Shown here in pieces: positions 21,325 through 31,861 of a DNA stretch of 64,000 bases. The translations under genes were made by a program, and so were the position numbers. Position 1 is the stretch's first letter; each line of letters starts with the position of its first letter. Origin of the DNA: Capronia americana (Eukaryota > Ascomycota > Eurotiomycetes > Chaetothyriales > Herpotrichiellaceae). The stretch spans positions 1,736,001-1,800,000 of the forward strand of contig JADWQD010000005.1 of NCBI GenBank assembly GCA_016110215.1, given 5' to 3'. The notes under the pieces were generated by a model. That model saw only the letters and a list, made by a program, of their open reading frames with translations. It searched no databases and was not told the origin of the DNA.

Positions 21325-23076
21325 TCAACATGGCGCCTTGAGCGCTCGGTCAACCAGGGCCTGCAACCTGTCTCCAGCCCCGGGCAAGAGCCCCTGCGGC
21401 GATCCCAAGATATCTCTCCCCGCATGCTCGCCCGCCACGGGCAGCTCCTGGACGACATACCCTGACACGACGCTCCCCGCGAACAAGGTCGGAAATGTCT
21501 GGAAGAAGCTGGGATGCAGCTTCTGGGTTTGGAAATTGTCGTACTCGAGGCCGTATGCCTTTTCTAGTGCATGCACGCCGGCCGACTTGGGAGTATAGAC
21601 GAGTCCCGCGCCGTTGGGGCGGAACCCGGCCTTTTCTTCTAGGAGACAGAGATCCCAGACTCGGAAAGAGGTGGTGGTGGTGGTGGTGGTGGTCGTCGTC
21701 GTCGTCCTCGGAGCCTCTGTAGACTCGATCTCCTGAGCCGACCTCTTGCGACCCCGCGGTAAATAAGGTACTAAGGAGGTTCGATGCGCCACGACGTTTT
21801 GGATGGCCGTTTTGCAGACGAGGTCCACGTCGAGGCAGTCCTGCTGCTCGATCAGCTTCTCGCGGAGTTCCGGCCAGGGCAACCAGTCGATTACCGGCGA
21901 ATGGGGGGTCACGAGCTGTCGAGCCGTCGGGCGGTACGCGGGATGCATCTTGTCGTAGACCGCCTCGTCGGGGAAATTGCGCCACATTTCCGACTGCACG
22001 AAGCCTTTGAACGAGGCCGTGGTTTTCCAAAAGTGTTCGGCCCCCGGCCAGGCCTCGCGCACTGCCCACAGCACGCCCTCCGCGCAGACCCTGGCTCGGC
22101 GCTTCGGAGTCAGGGACGAGTTTTGCCTCACACGGCCGAGGGCCTGGTGTAGCACACTGATATACTGATCCAATTTTCCTCGGGGTGGGCTCGCGTTGAA
22201 GCCGTTTTGTAGTTCTGGGACTGCTCGGATGTGGCGCAGCAGTGGTGTTGGGTGTCGAGATTGGTTGTAGTCCGCCGCTCTCGCGCAGTTCTCGACGCCG
22301 AGATCAAGATATTCAGTAGGTACGAGTGGTATAGTTCCTTGTACACAGCCTGCAATGCCATCGGGTTGTAAGGCCCACACATTGTCCTGCGGCGTCCAAC
22401 CATGTAGATCCGTGGCCGAGTCTTGCGTGGTTGGTGAACACGCCGCATTTGCCTGTGAATAATTGTTCATGAGGTCCATCTCCGGTATTGAGTAAATTCC
22501 AGGCGTTATCTGCGGCTCCCAATCATGAGACGGCCAGTTGTGTTGATTGAAATCCTGTGAGAAGCCACAGTCTGACAAGCGAGTACCTTTCTGTGTGTAG
22601 TCGAAGAGGTCGTGCTCAGGCTTTGACACGGGACTCGGAACATGCTGGACCAGTCCATCTTGTGCGACTGTGGCGGCTCTCTCGCGTGCATACGGACTGG
22701 CTTGACAATTATCGAAGGCGTTAGAAGACCGAGAATGCATGACCGGCGCGAAGGGAGATTCTTCATCAAGTCCGGTCGTCGCCTCAGTGCCGAGTCCCAA
22801 AGGCGCGAAGGTCGAGTTCCCTCTTGTGCTCACATCTCGACGGTCACCGCCGCTCGGGAGCGCGGTATGGGTATGCGGCAGTAATTGACACGAAGATCTC
22901 AGATAGAGATATGTCAGTTCTGCATTGTGCGAGGAGAGCGATCGACACTTTGCTTGCAGCACCCGGACGTGCCTCAGTAGTTGTTCGTTCTCACTCTCTA
23001 GTTGTGCGCGCGATTTGGCAGCGGGGCTCGCCATGGACGGCATCTCCCAAGTTTCACGTGTAGGGCAATCCATCAT
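21325..23076 (-). CDS. DUF3425 leucine-zipper protein lacking a basic region
   Basis: Single-exon frame of 583 aa. A regular zipper has leucines at 26, 33, 40, 47 and 54. Lys21-Ser22-Arg23 lies at the spacing at which a bZIP basic region would end, but the preceding residues are not basic and the invariant Asn is missing. The C-terminal half is the fungal DUF3425 domain seen in bZIP regulators: PVIDWLPWPELREKLIEQQ near residue 394 and FRVWDLCLLEE near 470. A run of 12 threonines (a GGT/GTC trinucleotide repeat on the + strand near 21673-21708) precedes the second motif. Either an upstream exon with the basic region has been missed, or the protein dimerises without binding DNA itself. None of the frames in the 200 bp upstream encodes a basic region. 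It may regulate the neighbouring P450 or PhzF genes, which is inference only. Confidence 0.85.
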   Translation of the reverse strand: MMDCPTRETWEMPSMASPAAKSRAQLESENEQLLRHVRVLQAKCRSLSSHNAELTYLYLRSSCQLLPHTHTALPSGGDRRDVSTRGNSTFAPLGLGTEATTGLDEESPFAPVMHSRSSNAFDNCQASPYARERAATVAQDGLVQHVPSPVSKPEHDLFDYTQKGTRLSDCGFSQDFNQHNWPSHDWEPQITPGIYSIPEMDLMNNYSQANAACSPTTQDSATDLHGWTPQDNVWALQPDGIAGCVQGTIPLVPTEYLDLGVENCARAADYNQSRHPTPLLRHIRAVPELQNGFNASPPRGKLDQYISVLHQALGRVRQNSSLTPKRRARVCAEGVLWAVREAWPGAEHFWKTTASFKGFVQSEMWRNFPDEAVYDKMHPAYRPTARQLVTPHSPVIDWLPWPELREKLIEQQDCLDVDLVCKTAIQNVVAHRTSLVPYLPRGRKRSAQEIESTEAPRTTTTTTTTTTTTSFRVWDLCLLEEKAGFRPNGAGLVYTPKSAGVHALEKAYGLEYDNFQTQKLHPSFFQTFPTLFAGSVVSGYVVQELPVAGEHAGRDILGSPQGLLPGAGDRLQALVDRALKAPC

Positions 23077-23952
23077 CAGTGATCATGTTTGGATCAGGAG
23101 GGAGTGTGGTGTTTAGGTTACAGTAGCAAGTCGAACAATTCCAACCAAATGTGTTCCCCGCAATCAACGATCCGGAGACTCACAGGCTTTGCCACGACAG
23201 CGGATTTTGTGGGGAAGTTCGCTGGGAATCTCTGGGGAACAACGATACGAGGGCGGAGCGGCGCCCCCCCCCGGTAAGCAAGATGCGTCGCGATCAGCCA
23301 AGGGACCGTGTGGCCGTCTACACATCCAGCGCGCCTCGAAAGTCGATCGGGAAACCATATTTTGCAGATTTCGAAGCTAGACGCATCCTCAGGTGCTACT
23401 ACAGGCTCTGGAATCATCTCATCTGGCCCACGATGTCTGCGAGAACGCTACAATACTCCTCGGTCCTGAGCATTCGAGCTACCTAACACTACACCACAGT
23501 ATGTCCAGTGCGGTCTAACATGGGAAGCCAACTCTCTTTCTCGGGATACGATGTGACGTGCGACTAGAGGAGAAATCCGGATCCTTCAAGCTATTGCTCA
23601 AGCAACGAAGGTATTGTTGCTACATAGCTTGACGGTGTCTGGCAGCCCACGGCTTCTGGTAAGGACTCTGATATGCTGTGGTAGAAAGCCGCAAGTCACC
23701 ATTGCTTGTCGATCTTTTATTCTGCAGGCCACAAGAACATGTTGTACTGTGAGGCCACAAGGGATGACCAACAAAGTTGAACTGTCCATCCATGATCAGA
23801 ATCCGTTGTCCAGGCATTCTCGACCGAATTGCTATGCACCGATATCCTTTCACGCTGGGATCCAAATGCATGGGTACCAAGCCCGACGCAAAGAAACCAA
23901 TGTTTTCACATCGGCCTTGACCTCTGGACGGAGCGCAACCGAACAAAAGTAC
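23077..23952. other. Intergenic region, no gene seen
   Basis: About 880 bp between two minus-strand genes. It carries the presumed promoter of the DUF3425 gene. A short G/C homopolymer tract lies near 23264-23274. Frames are short and lack domains. Confidence 0.5.
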
Positions 23953-24882
23953 TTAGTCGTCTCCCCCAGGAACCTCTAACGTCCCCTGCATAACCTGGAC
24001 GGCACTCCCACTGAGCAGTACCTCTTCGATCTCAAACCCATGCATCTCCCCGTTTTTCACCCCAATTTCCACGAAGATCTCGCTCCTCTGTCCCATCTCC
24101 ACCCCCTGGACGATCTTGTATCTATACCGCCCTGCCCTCCCCTCCTGTAGAGACAAATACGCCGTCAGAGCACAAGCCGCACTCCCCGTGGCGGGATCCT
24201 CGCGCGATGCGAACATCCGGGTCCGCAGATTGCGCACCCCATCCGGACCCGTCCCCTGGTCCACGAAACAGTACGTTCCCACCAGCCCCTCGCGCCACCC
24301 CTCGTCAAGCTTCTCGCACGCAGTATACATACTGTCTGCGTCGAGGAGGTTCGTCGCCCGGCTCGCCAGCTCCTCCACATCAGCCAGCCGCGCCAGAATG
24401 AACGTCATGCCCTTCACGATGCTAAACACGGGGTCCTCGCGCGGCGCAAACACCGGACCGTGCAGGTGCACGTCGTGCGCGACCGAGATCTGGACGCCGC
24501 TGCCATCGGGCTCCAGAGCGATCCCGAAGCGCCCTGCCTTCGCTTGCAGCGCCTGCACGCCGTCCAGCGACGCATCGTCCTGCTGTAGTCGGAGGAGATA
24601 GTTGGCCGTCCCGACCGTGGGATGGCCGGCAAAGGGGATCTCCGCGTGGGTGGTGAAGATGTCTATGCGGACAGAGCGGTCGGCCACGTCTGCTTGCGTC
24701 CGTTCGTGCAGGAAGACCGTCTCGGAGTAGTTGAACTCGCGGGCGATGCGCTGCTTTTGGGACTGAGATAGCATGGCCGTCCCGGGGACGTGGATGATCG
24801 CGAGAGGATTACCGGTGTATCGAGTTGAGGTGAAGACGTCGAGGGTTAGGAATGGGAGGTGCGTCGACGAAGGCGAAGGCAT
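23953..24882 (-). CDS. PhzF-family isomerase/epimerase
   Basis: Single exon, 309 aa, the usual length for the phenazine-biosynthesis-like PhzF family (diaminopimelate-epimerase fold). Visible family signatures are the N-terminal LDVFTSTRYTGNPLAI, the catalytic glutamate in NYSETVF (Glu54), PFAGHPTVG (83-91) and the C-terminal REDPATGSAACAL that mirrors the first half-domain. Eukaryotic members are cytosolic and mostly of unknown substrate; bacterial PhzF isomerises a dihydroxyanthranilate. The start is the first ATG and directly precedes the conserved strand. It lies on the same strand as the DUF3425 and P450 genes, which fits a small metabolic group but does not prove one. Confidence 0.95.
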   Translation of the reverse strand: MPSPSSTHLPFLTLDVFTSTRYTGNPLAIIHVPGTAMLSQSQKQRIAREFNYSETVFLHERTQADVADRSVRIDIFTTHAEIPFAGHPTVGTANYLLRLQQDDASLDGVQALQAKAGRFGIALEPDGSGVQISVAHDVHLHGPVFAPREDPVFSIVKGMTFILARLADVEELASRATNLLDADSMYTACEKLDEGWREGLVGTYCFVDQGTGPDGVRNLRTRMFASREDPATGSAACALTAYLSLQEGRAGRYRYKIVQGVEMGQRSEIFVEIGVKNGEMHGFEIEEVLLSGSAVQVMQGTLEVPGGDD

Positions 24883-26346
24883 TGTGAGAGTTGGTTAGTC
24901 CTCCCTGTGAAAGGACTGGTCTGCGGAAAAATGAATGAATGAGTGAGCGAAGGATGGGCGGGGGATGGGAGTGAATGATTTAGAACGTGCATCGAATTCT
25001 CCTTGGAAATGATGCATTGATATACCCTTACCCTGCTCGCTCGTATCAGTAATACAACCCGACTAAGGTACTAATGCAAACCCTTGGTGCAAATACCCGT
25101 ACAAATGCCAATGCCAATGCTACTCTAGATACGACACAATACGATAAATGGAGCTTGACATTCCGCCCTTCCACCATTCCACCCGCCTTGTGACTATATG
25201 ACTCACGAGTCAACACACGACATACTACGCCCCACCCGCATGGCAGGTTCCATGTGTCTCCTCGTCTGTACAAACATTCGGAGTACTCAGTATATTATCC
25301 GTGGGACTCCAGTCCGAGATACGGAGTGCACGGAGACGTCTTCGTATTGTCCGATGAATGCGCTTGTACCCTGAAACCGGTGGACGGGACAAGAAAGCAA
25401 GAATGGCGGAAGGAGCTGCTATCGAAGTATCGAGCACTGCCACGGCCTCGGAATATGGATATAATGTACGTGTGTAGTGATCACGACGTACTGTATAGGT
25501 CCCTCTGGCTGTGCTTGCGTGTAAGGAGTCCTTATGTATGTACTCGATATGGCAGATTTCAGGGTGATTATATCCTACCAAGCTGCAACTTACCGTACCT
25601 CAACATGCGCAATAACAACCTGGAATCCGCTCAAATAGACGAAATCCTGCCACATGACAGAGACTTGGATATCTTGAATTCATAAACTTGTTCAGAACCG
25701 CTTTTGTAACTTCCAGTACTTTGCAATCCACGACCTCCTGTTCGGTGCTGCCACAAAGGTGTGGTCGCAACGCCGGGGCTCTCCGCGACGTTGGGCCCTA
25801 CACCCTAGCAGCGCGACAGTGGAAATGCCCGCGAACCTCAGCACAAAACATGCCATACTTTTGGTCGCTCCAGCAGAACGGGAAGCATGCCTCAGCGTCA
25901 GTCCCGTGCGGAATCTAGTGGTAGCGAAACAGAGTACGACACCGGTAGCAGCATGCACAGAAGCAGTATTGGTAGGTGCCGTTGTGCTGCTGTTTCAACT
26001 TGAAGCCACAGCTGTTTTGCTACTATGGTCAAAGATCATGTTGGGCTCTGCTAGCTGATGGTGAGATACGTATTTACGATCGACTCGCCCTCTCGGCGGC
26101 GCCAGACGACTTTGTCAGACCCAAAGGTTGCGTTGGTCGAGACATGTCGATCCTAGATGTCGATATAATTCAGCGCCTTCAATATAGTGGGATTGGCAGT
26201 AACCACCACGGCAGCGACAGTGACGGTATTCAATTGCCGCAATATGTCTTCCAGCTAGGCCGACTTATACTCCCTGCCGTCGGACGGTTTGGCGAACAGA
26301 AACTCCCCTTTGTGGTTGTGGTGGATATCCTGGACCTGGGAAGGCG
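24883..26346. other. Intergenic region with no supported gene
   Basis: About 1.5 kb. The left part is the likely promoter of the PhzF gene. Frames of up to 143 codons occur (25254-25685 and 25976-26356, +) but show no domain, and the first has poor protein-like composition. Confidence 0.4.
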
Positions 26347-26685
26347 GTGTGGCTGATCCACAGTCGAGATATCGCCGAAGATCCTGAAGAACAGGAAGAG
26401 TGGTATCCTTCTCAATACGCCCTTGATCAATTCAAATGCCTCTTCGGAAATTCGAGAGATCCGGTCTATCATGTTGCTCGAGTTGCGCCCACCTTGGACG
26501 AGTGGCTGCAGCTAGACTACAATACTATGATCTCTAACGTCGAGAGTACACGCCGGTCTGATACCGTAGAAATCAAGCCGGCGTCACTGAACGCGCTCAA
26601 GTACGCCCTCAACAGCGAGGCTCAGACTGTCGACACGAATGGCGTCACAAACTCCCTCGAAGGGACGACACGGTGTCGACTTTGA
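26347..26685 (+). pseudogene. Possible gene fragment, 112 codons, unrecognised
   Basis: An open frame with balanced composition and an acidic start (AEDPEEQEEWYPSQYALDQF) followed by DPVYHVARVAPTLDEWLQLD, which reads like a folded-domain fragment. The adjoining upstream stretch (26090-26346) reads protein-like in another frame, as if a frameshift separated two parts of one gene. I do not recognise a family. It may equally be chance. Confidence 0.25.
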
Positions 26686-26728
26686 CACAGCACTCAACCC
26701 GATTTTCAAACGCAAATTTTGACTCCAC

Positions 26729-27602
26729 TTAGAATATCGAGATGGCGGAAGCTTTGGATGGCTTTTGAGCGGATCTCATCGAGTTAGCCATCCCTGTTGC
26801 CACGAGGCAATCCTGCAAGCCTTGTAACAGTTCCCAGCCGCCTTCGATTGGTTCCCGCCACCACTGAGATGCTGGAAACCTTCCCAGGTGGCAAGAAGGA
26901 AAAACACACTGGGAAAAGAACGGTTCACAGAACCCCAAATCGAGAGGGTCTACCAAAGTGAAGAAAACATTAGGATGCGCGATCCATATTGCGTGAAGGG
27001 CACGGCGGGCGGGAGATTGTATCCACCGTCTCCTAACCATATTTGCAAGGAGCCATAACCTCGAACCTCAGGTCCTAAACTGACCCTCCTAGGTAGTCGT
27101 TTAAAACTTTCCCATCACCGACCTGCAAAGCACCTCTTGAATATCCAATGATGATGAGAGCCCAGAAAAATGCTGGAGCAGAGATGATGAGAAGGACAAA
27201 GAGGTCGAGCAGCGGCCTGAGCAGCTCATGCTGAGACTGAGCCGAAGTTGAGTCCGGTCGCATGAGTCCAGAGAAACGCGGCAGGCCAGGGTCCCGGAAG
27301 CATCATCAGACTAGGCGCTGAATACCAAGAGAGAAGTGGTTGCAGAAGCTGTCGATGACTAGAATGAACAAGGTGTATATCTGAGCATCCAGGACGCTGC
27401 TGGTATTGGACCCTGAGCTTATGCACGCAGCTTCAGCCAACCCTCGACGGATGCTGCACTGGGCCTCTTGTCCCGGCTGCCCTTCTTTGCCTTGAATGAT
27501 AGCGTCGGATCGCCATCGCATCTCATAAACGATGCAGATCACAACGACTCCGACAACCCTGTGAGCGGCTCCTTGATGCCTGATGTGTCGGCTTGCTTTC
27601 AT
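26729..27602 (-). pseudogene. Remnants of a membrane-protein gene in several frames
   Basis: Minus-strand pieces read like parts of one protein but lie in different frames with stops between them. They are a hydrophobic segment (LFILVIDSFCNHFSLGIQ), a strong transmembrane stretch (LLIISAPAFFWALIIIGYSR) followed by GALQVGDGKVLNDYLGG, and a segment with NVFFTLVDPLDLGFCEPFF. No clean splice model joins them. I infer a decayed gene; family unknown. Confidence 0.3.
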
Positions 27603-28137
27603 CGAGTATCAACCCAATTCGACATATCCATCAATACCCATCAATCTCTATGTTACCAGACCACAAGTCAACGCGAGGACGAGGTGCCTGTGCGAGAAGG
27701 TCAAGACCCCGATGAATATTCTCTTCTTAGGCGGGGAGAAGCTGCCGAACCCCAGGCCTTCGTTGGGCGCCGATCAGCCTACTCAATGCTGGGAGGTAGC
27801 TGAGCCTAGTTGGGAAAGGGACCACCGCACGTGGCGTTGAGCTGAGCGACAGGGACTGGCACACTGACGAGGTTAGGGTTTTGGAGAACATCGATTCTTT
27901 TTCTGTACGTCTAATAGATCTAGAGGCAACCGCAGGGACAATCTCTAGCGGATGAATTGTCCTCGACGAAGACAGTTGTCGGCCTGGCCCTTGCCAGTCC
28001 ACCGTCTAAGCCAGTCGAAGAGAAATCTGCTGAAGAACTGAGTCGGCCTAAGATGAGCCCAGCGGTCATGTACTTACACACTCATTCAGGGGCGTCATCG
28101 GATGCAATTGTTGCTGAGACACAGGCAATAACCCTGA

Positions 28138-29096
28138 TCACAGGAATGTTGCATGGGCACGGATATCAATATCTGGAGTCGAGCAAGTCCGCGAAACCGA
28201 TCGAAACCTCTCGGTAGATAGATCCACGATTCGATAGCCTTCATCGCTTTCCCTACGGATCTGCAACGGAGTCTGTCTCGTGCTGTGCGATACAGATCCC
28301 ATTCGGATTGTGACCAACACCCAGCGCGGCTCTCTTTCGACTGATTCAGGTAGAGGGTCGCCCTTCCAACGGAGTTCGTAGGGCAGCAGTATCACCAGGT
28401 CAATTTTTCGTAGGGCGCTTGTCATCTCTTCCCAAGAGCGGTTGAGCAGAAAGCAGCTCTCTTTATGTTGGATAGCAAAGATAGCAGAGAAACTTTTGGG
28501 CAAGTGATTGCCACCTCGCCGAAGCGCGGAGACGCACGCGAAGCTCTTCCACTGTCGGTAGTTATCACCGACCGGAGACTCGCAGTTCTGGCATTTCATT
28601 GATCTTGACCTTCTTCAAACCATTGTCCCTTGAGATCGCCACCAGACGATCTTTCCACCTCAAACCAGGTTCGAGGCAATAGGTGCATCGGATCGATCGA
28701 CTGTAAGCATCTGGCACTGGGGATCGCTGTATTTGGAGCTGTGCTGGGTCGTATACGTCTCCAGATCTGGATTCTCGAAATTGCACTTGAAGTCATCGCC
28801 ATAATGTTGATGTTCAGCTTACCTTTATATAGAGGAACGGTAAAGGCAGGCCAGCTGATACGAGATAGAGGACTAATGCCACACTGGTCTCACAAGACTG
28901 ACCACTTCGTCTTCGGGATTGTCCAGACTGGCAACATTCTTTTTTGGGCCCGAAGTCCGGGTTCCCAAGACATTTGTAACGTTTGATCGAAACCGGCACC
29001 GACCACGAAGGCTTCTCCCGGCAAAGCGACAGACAAGTGAATTCGGTCAAAGAGCCAGGTCTGGCTCGTGTTTTGCAAGCCGAGGTATCTTTCCAT
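28138..29096 (-). pseudogene. Decayed coding fragments, unrecognised
   Basis: Several minus-strand frames of 60-150 codons overlap in different phases. Examples are a piece reading RYLGLQNTSQTWLFDRIHLS at the 5' end and one with KIDLVILLPYELRWKGDPLP at the 3' end. The protein-like quality moves from frame to frame, as expected for a gene broken by indels. No family is recognised and the call is weak. Confidence 0.25.
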
Positions 29097-29357
29097 ATCT
29101 TGAATACTCTCAGCGTCGAGGCAGAGGCAAATTCCTTGCTGGTGTTCGAATGTGGTATGTTATAATTAGTTGATGCAAAGACTCTTTCCTTCGCGTCCTT
29201 GAAGGAGATGCGCTCGACACGTGACTGAGAAAGTGGATAACCAGCACTAATCCTTTTCTGGAAGCTCGGCTTGGCGGCGTCGATGGGATGCGCAGGTCAA
29301 TCGCTGTCGGACGACATCACCCTCCTCTCACATTCACACACCATCCACACAACGACA

Positions 29358-30106
29358 ATGTCGCTCCTACGGTCGCCGAGCTCCCTGCGGCTCTCGAGAA
29401 CATGCACCCAAATCCCCAGATCAACGAGATACCTCTCTCAAACACCTTACCGGCGGCTGGGCGAGCCGGACCCGAAAGCCATCCCGGACGTCGAAGCTAT
29501 GAAAATGACTGAAGACCAGGCGTCGATGGTCGCCGTCGACCACAACCCCGAGCCCGCAGTACAGAAATACCACCCCGACCACCAGCCAGATTATACCGCG
29601 ACGGTCGACCACGGCACGTCGACATACTCGCCCGTGCCGAGGAGGGTCATGGATGGCAGTGAGCCGGGCCATTTTACTCCCGCGGCTGTGGTTTCCGGTG
29701 CGCCCGTGGATCTACAGGGCCGAACAGTCAGGTAAGACGTCAATCATCCATTGCGCAAGCACTTCAAGATTCTGACGCGGCGGTGGGGTGCAGAATCTAC
29801 AAACCCGTCCGTCCGGCCACCCAGTCTGGCACCTGGGGTTCCCATGCTTGGCGCATGGACTGGGACGTGCTCGGCAAAGGCCACCGCTGGGAGAACCCGC
29901 TGATGGGATGGCAGTCGTCCGCCGACTTCATGCAAGGGACGAAGATCCAGTTCAAGTCGAAGGAGGATGCTATTGCGTTTGCGGAGAAACAGGGTTATGA
30001 ATGGTACGTGCAGGAGCCGCAGGAGAGGAGGTTCGTGCCCAAGGCGTATGCGAACATGTTCTTGCACGAGTCCGGGACGAAGTTGAAGCATATCAAGACG
30101 AAGTAG
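29358..30106 (+). CDS. NADH:ubiquinone oxidoreductase (complex I) 18/21-kDa subunit, NDUFS4 type
   Basis: Accessory subunit of mitochondrial complex I at the matrix-arm module. Two exons, 29358-29731 and 29794-30106, with a 62-bp GTAAGA/CAG intron that falls inside an Arg codon. The product is 228 aa. The N-terminus (MSLLRSPSSLRLSRT...) is a clear mitochondrial presequence, which favours this ATG over the in-frame ATG at 29283. The C-terminal 100 residues carry the ETC_C1_NDUFS4 domain: RPATQSGTWGSHAWRMDW, NPLMGWQSSADFMQGTKIQF and KEDAIAFAEKQGYEW. The protein ends in a basic KHIKTK tail. Fungal homologue: Neurospora nuo-21. Confidence 0.96.
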
Positions 30107-30748
30107 ACGAGGTGAGGTGGAATGAGCCGGGGTTGGTGGGCGACGGGCCGCGGGCTGTGAGACAGGCGGACTGCACGCCATGCTGCTGGTTGCCCTCCGC
30201 AAGAGCTATACTGCACTGTACATACTGACAAGGCGAGTCTCGAAAAAAAGATGGAAACAATCGATCCAGCGCTGCCTAACCCCTTCTGGCCTGATGGAGT
30301 TGGATTTCTGTCCACGAAGATATTTGTCTCCGTGTCCCCGATGCGAGCTTGTTTAGGAAGAGATTGCTAGCCAGTGTCGCCATAGTAGGTCTTGCTGAAA
30401 TCACCGGTTGAAGGCGAAGGACATGTCGAGACGGTGCAACACACATGTTCTGTTTACTGTTATATGAATCCACAGACCAGCGACACACGAGCGGACTTGG
30501 ACACGAAATTCTAGGTAATAATATCCTTTCGTCATTGAATCATCAATCTTCGTCTAATAAGAGTACTGTAGTAGGAAACACTCAAGCGTAAGGTATTGCA
30601 CAAGGGGGTATCATGTCAATCGCCATCTCCGTCCGTCCCTCCGTCCGTCTGTCTTTCAATGCCCTTCTTGCCGACATATACTAGGGCAGCGTGGGCAGCT
30701 CGCTCGCTCGCTCTAATTCCAGGCTAAAACCGAACAAATATTCCCGGA
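30107..30748. other. Intergenic region between convergent genes
   Basis: About 640 bp of 3' sequence shared by the NDUFS4 gene and the Grg1-like gene. Short CCGT and CTCG microsatellite tracts lie near 30627-30655 and 30700-30714. No gene is seen. Confidence 0.5.
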
Positions 30749-31051
30749 TCAATAGTTATGCTTCGCGGCATGCTTGTCCACGTCTGCTTGGCGGTTATAA
30801 TTCGCCTCCTGCGCCTTGTCCTTGACCGCGTTACCAGCGGCCCGGATCCGGGTCGAGGTCCGAACATTGGGATCTTTGGCAATTCTGCACGACGCACACA
30901 GTCAGTAAGTATTCAGGCGCCAGAAAGACCGCAAGGCCGGTTGGGGAAGGGAGGGCAGAACATACTGTTTGTTGGTCTCCTTGCTCGCAGAGTGGGCGCC
31001 GCCCTTGGTCTTGTTGGAGATCCAATTCCCGGCTGATTTTATGGAGTTCAT
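30749..31051 (-). CDS. Grg1/CCG-1-like glucose-repressible small protein
   Basis: Two exons, 31051-30966 and 30884-30749, with an 81-bp GTATGT/CAG intron. The product is 73 aa and the joined frame closes exactly. It starts MNSIKSAGNWISNKTKGGAH and continues through SASKETNKQ, AKDPNVRTSTRIRAAGNAVKDK to a His/Lys-rich end (DVDKHAAKHNY). Length, the MxSIK start, the ASKExNKxxAKD block and the charged, Ala-rich make-up match the Grg1/CCG-1 family. That family is abundant, clock- and glucose-regulated, and induced by carbon starvation, stress or conidiation. Biochemical role unknown. It was too short and too split to appear as a single open frame. Confidence 0.88.
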
Positions 31052-31238
31052 GTTTGCTGAGAGGTGTGGAGTAACGAGTACTGTGTACTTGTACTTGTAG
31101 TGGTATTGTGAGAGGGAGCTGTTGTAGCTCGTGTGGGTGTCTTTAGGGTAGTGATATGCGTCTGTATCTGTACTTGTAGAGTGGTTGTGTGTGGTAGTGA
31201 TGTAGGGGAAGATTCAATGCCGTACATGGGGCTCTGAC

Positions 31239-31247
31239 ATATATATA
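31239..31247 (-). promoter_or_regulatory. TATA box candidate of the Grg1-like gene
   Basis: A TATATATAT run lies 190 bp upstream of the start codon, followed by a leader rich in GTACTTGTA-like words (31083-31180, seen on the + strand). The position suits a strongly expressed gene with a leader of roughly 150 nt. Confidence 0.45.
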
Positions 31248-31251
31248 CGCC

Positions 31252-31861
31252 CCCTCTGAGATGGCGGCGCGTGTGCGGTTTCTTCCATCGCACTGCGCGT
31301 TTGGACTCGTATGATACACAAGCACTTTCCTTGCCTTAGCGGCAGCTGTGGCTGCAAGCGCAGACGCACGATGTCATCCCGCACCTTGGACAGCAGGATC
31401 GGGCAGAGGCTGCGGCGAGGAAAGTGCTGGAACCGGTGTCGACAACCTATCAGGGCGCCGACGTTGGACGTCGCTGCTAAGAAAACCGGTTTGGGTTTCG
31501 CTGGCTGCGAGGAGCCCGCTGACCGATGACGATGACGGCAGTTGGAGACCTGGACGTTTGGGGCTGAATCACACCGAGAAGTGAGTGACGTCATCGTGGC
31601 GCTTCACTCAGCCTTGCGTCTGGGGATAGTCATGACTAAGTCAGGCTGAAGTAACAAGCTGCATTATTCTGCGTTACGGACTACCAGATACATACACAGT
31701 GGACGAGATAAAGAAAAGCCCTGAGCTACCAGTACCAACCAGGTCGGCTTGTTGGCTCCGAAGCACCAGATCCGCCAATCTCTTAGACGTAGCGGCTGTG
31801 CGTCCACTCCCCGTCTGTGATCAACCAAGTACGGATTACCACAGCACCGTACAAGGCCAAC
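31252..31861. other. Intergenic region
   Basis: About 600 bp upstream of the Grg1-like promoter and downstream of the secreted-protein gene. No gene is seen; it probably carries upstream regulatory sequence of the Grg1-like gene. Confidence 0.45.

Noticed and set aside
25254..25685. 143-codon plus-strand frame
   Set aside because: Unusual amino-acid make-up, no domain, and the opposite strand is equally open.
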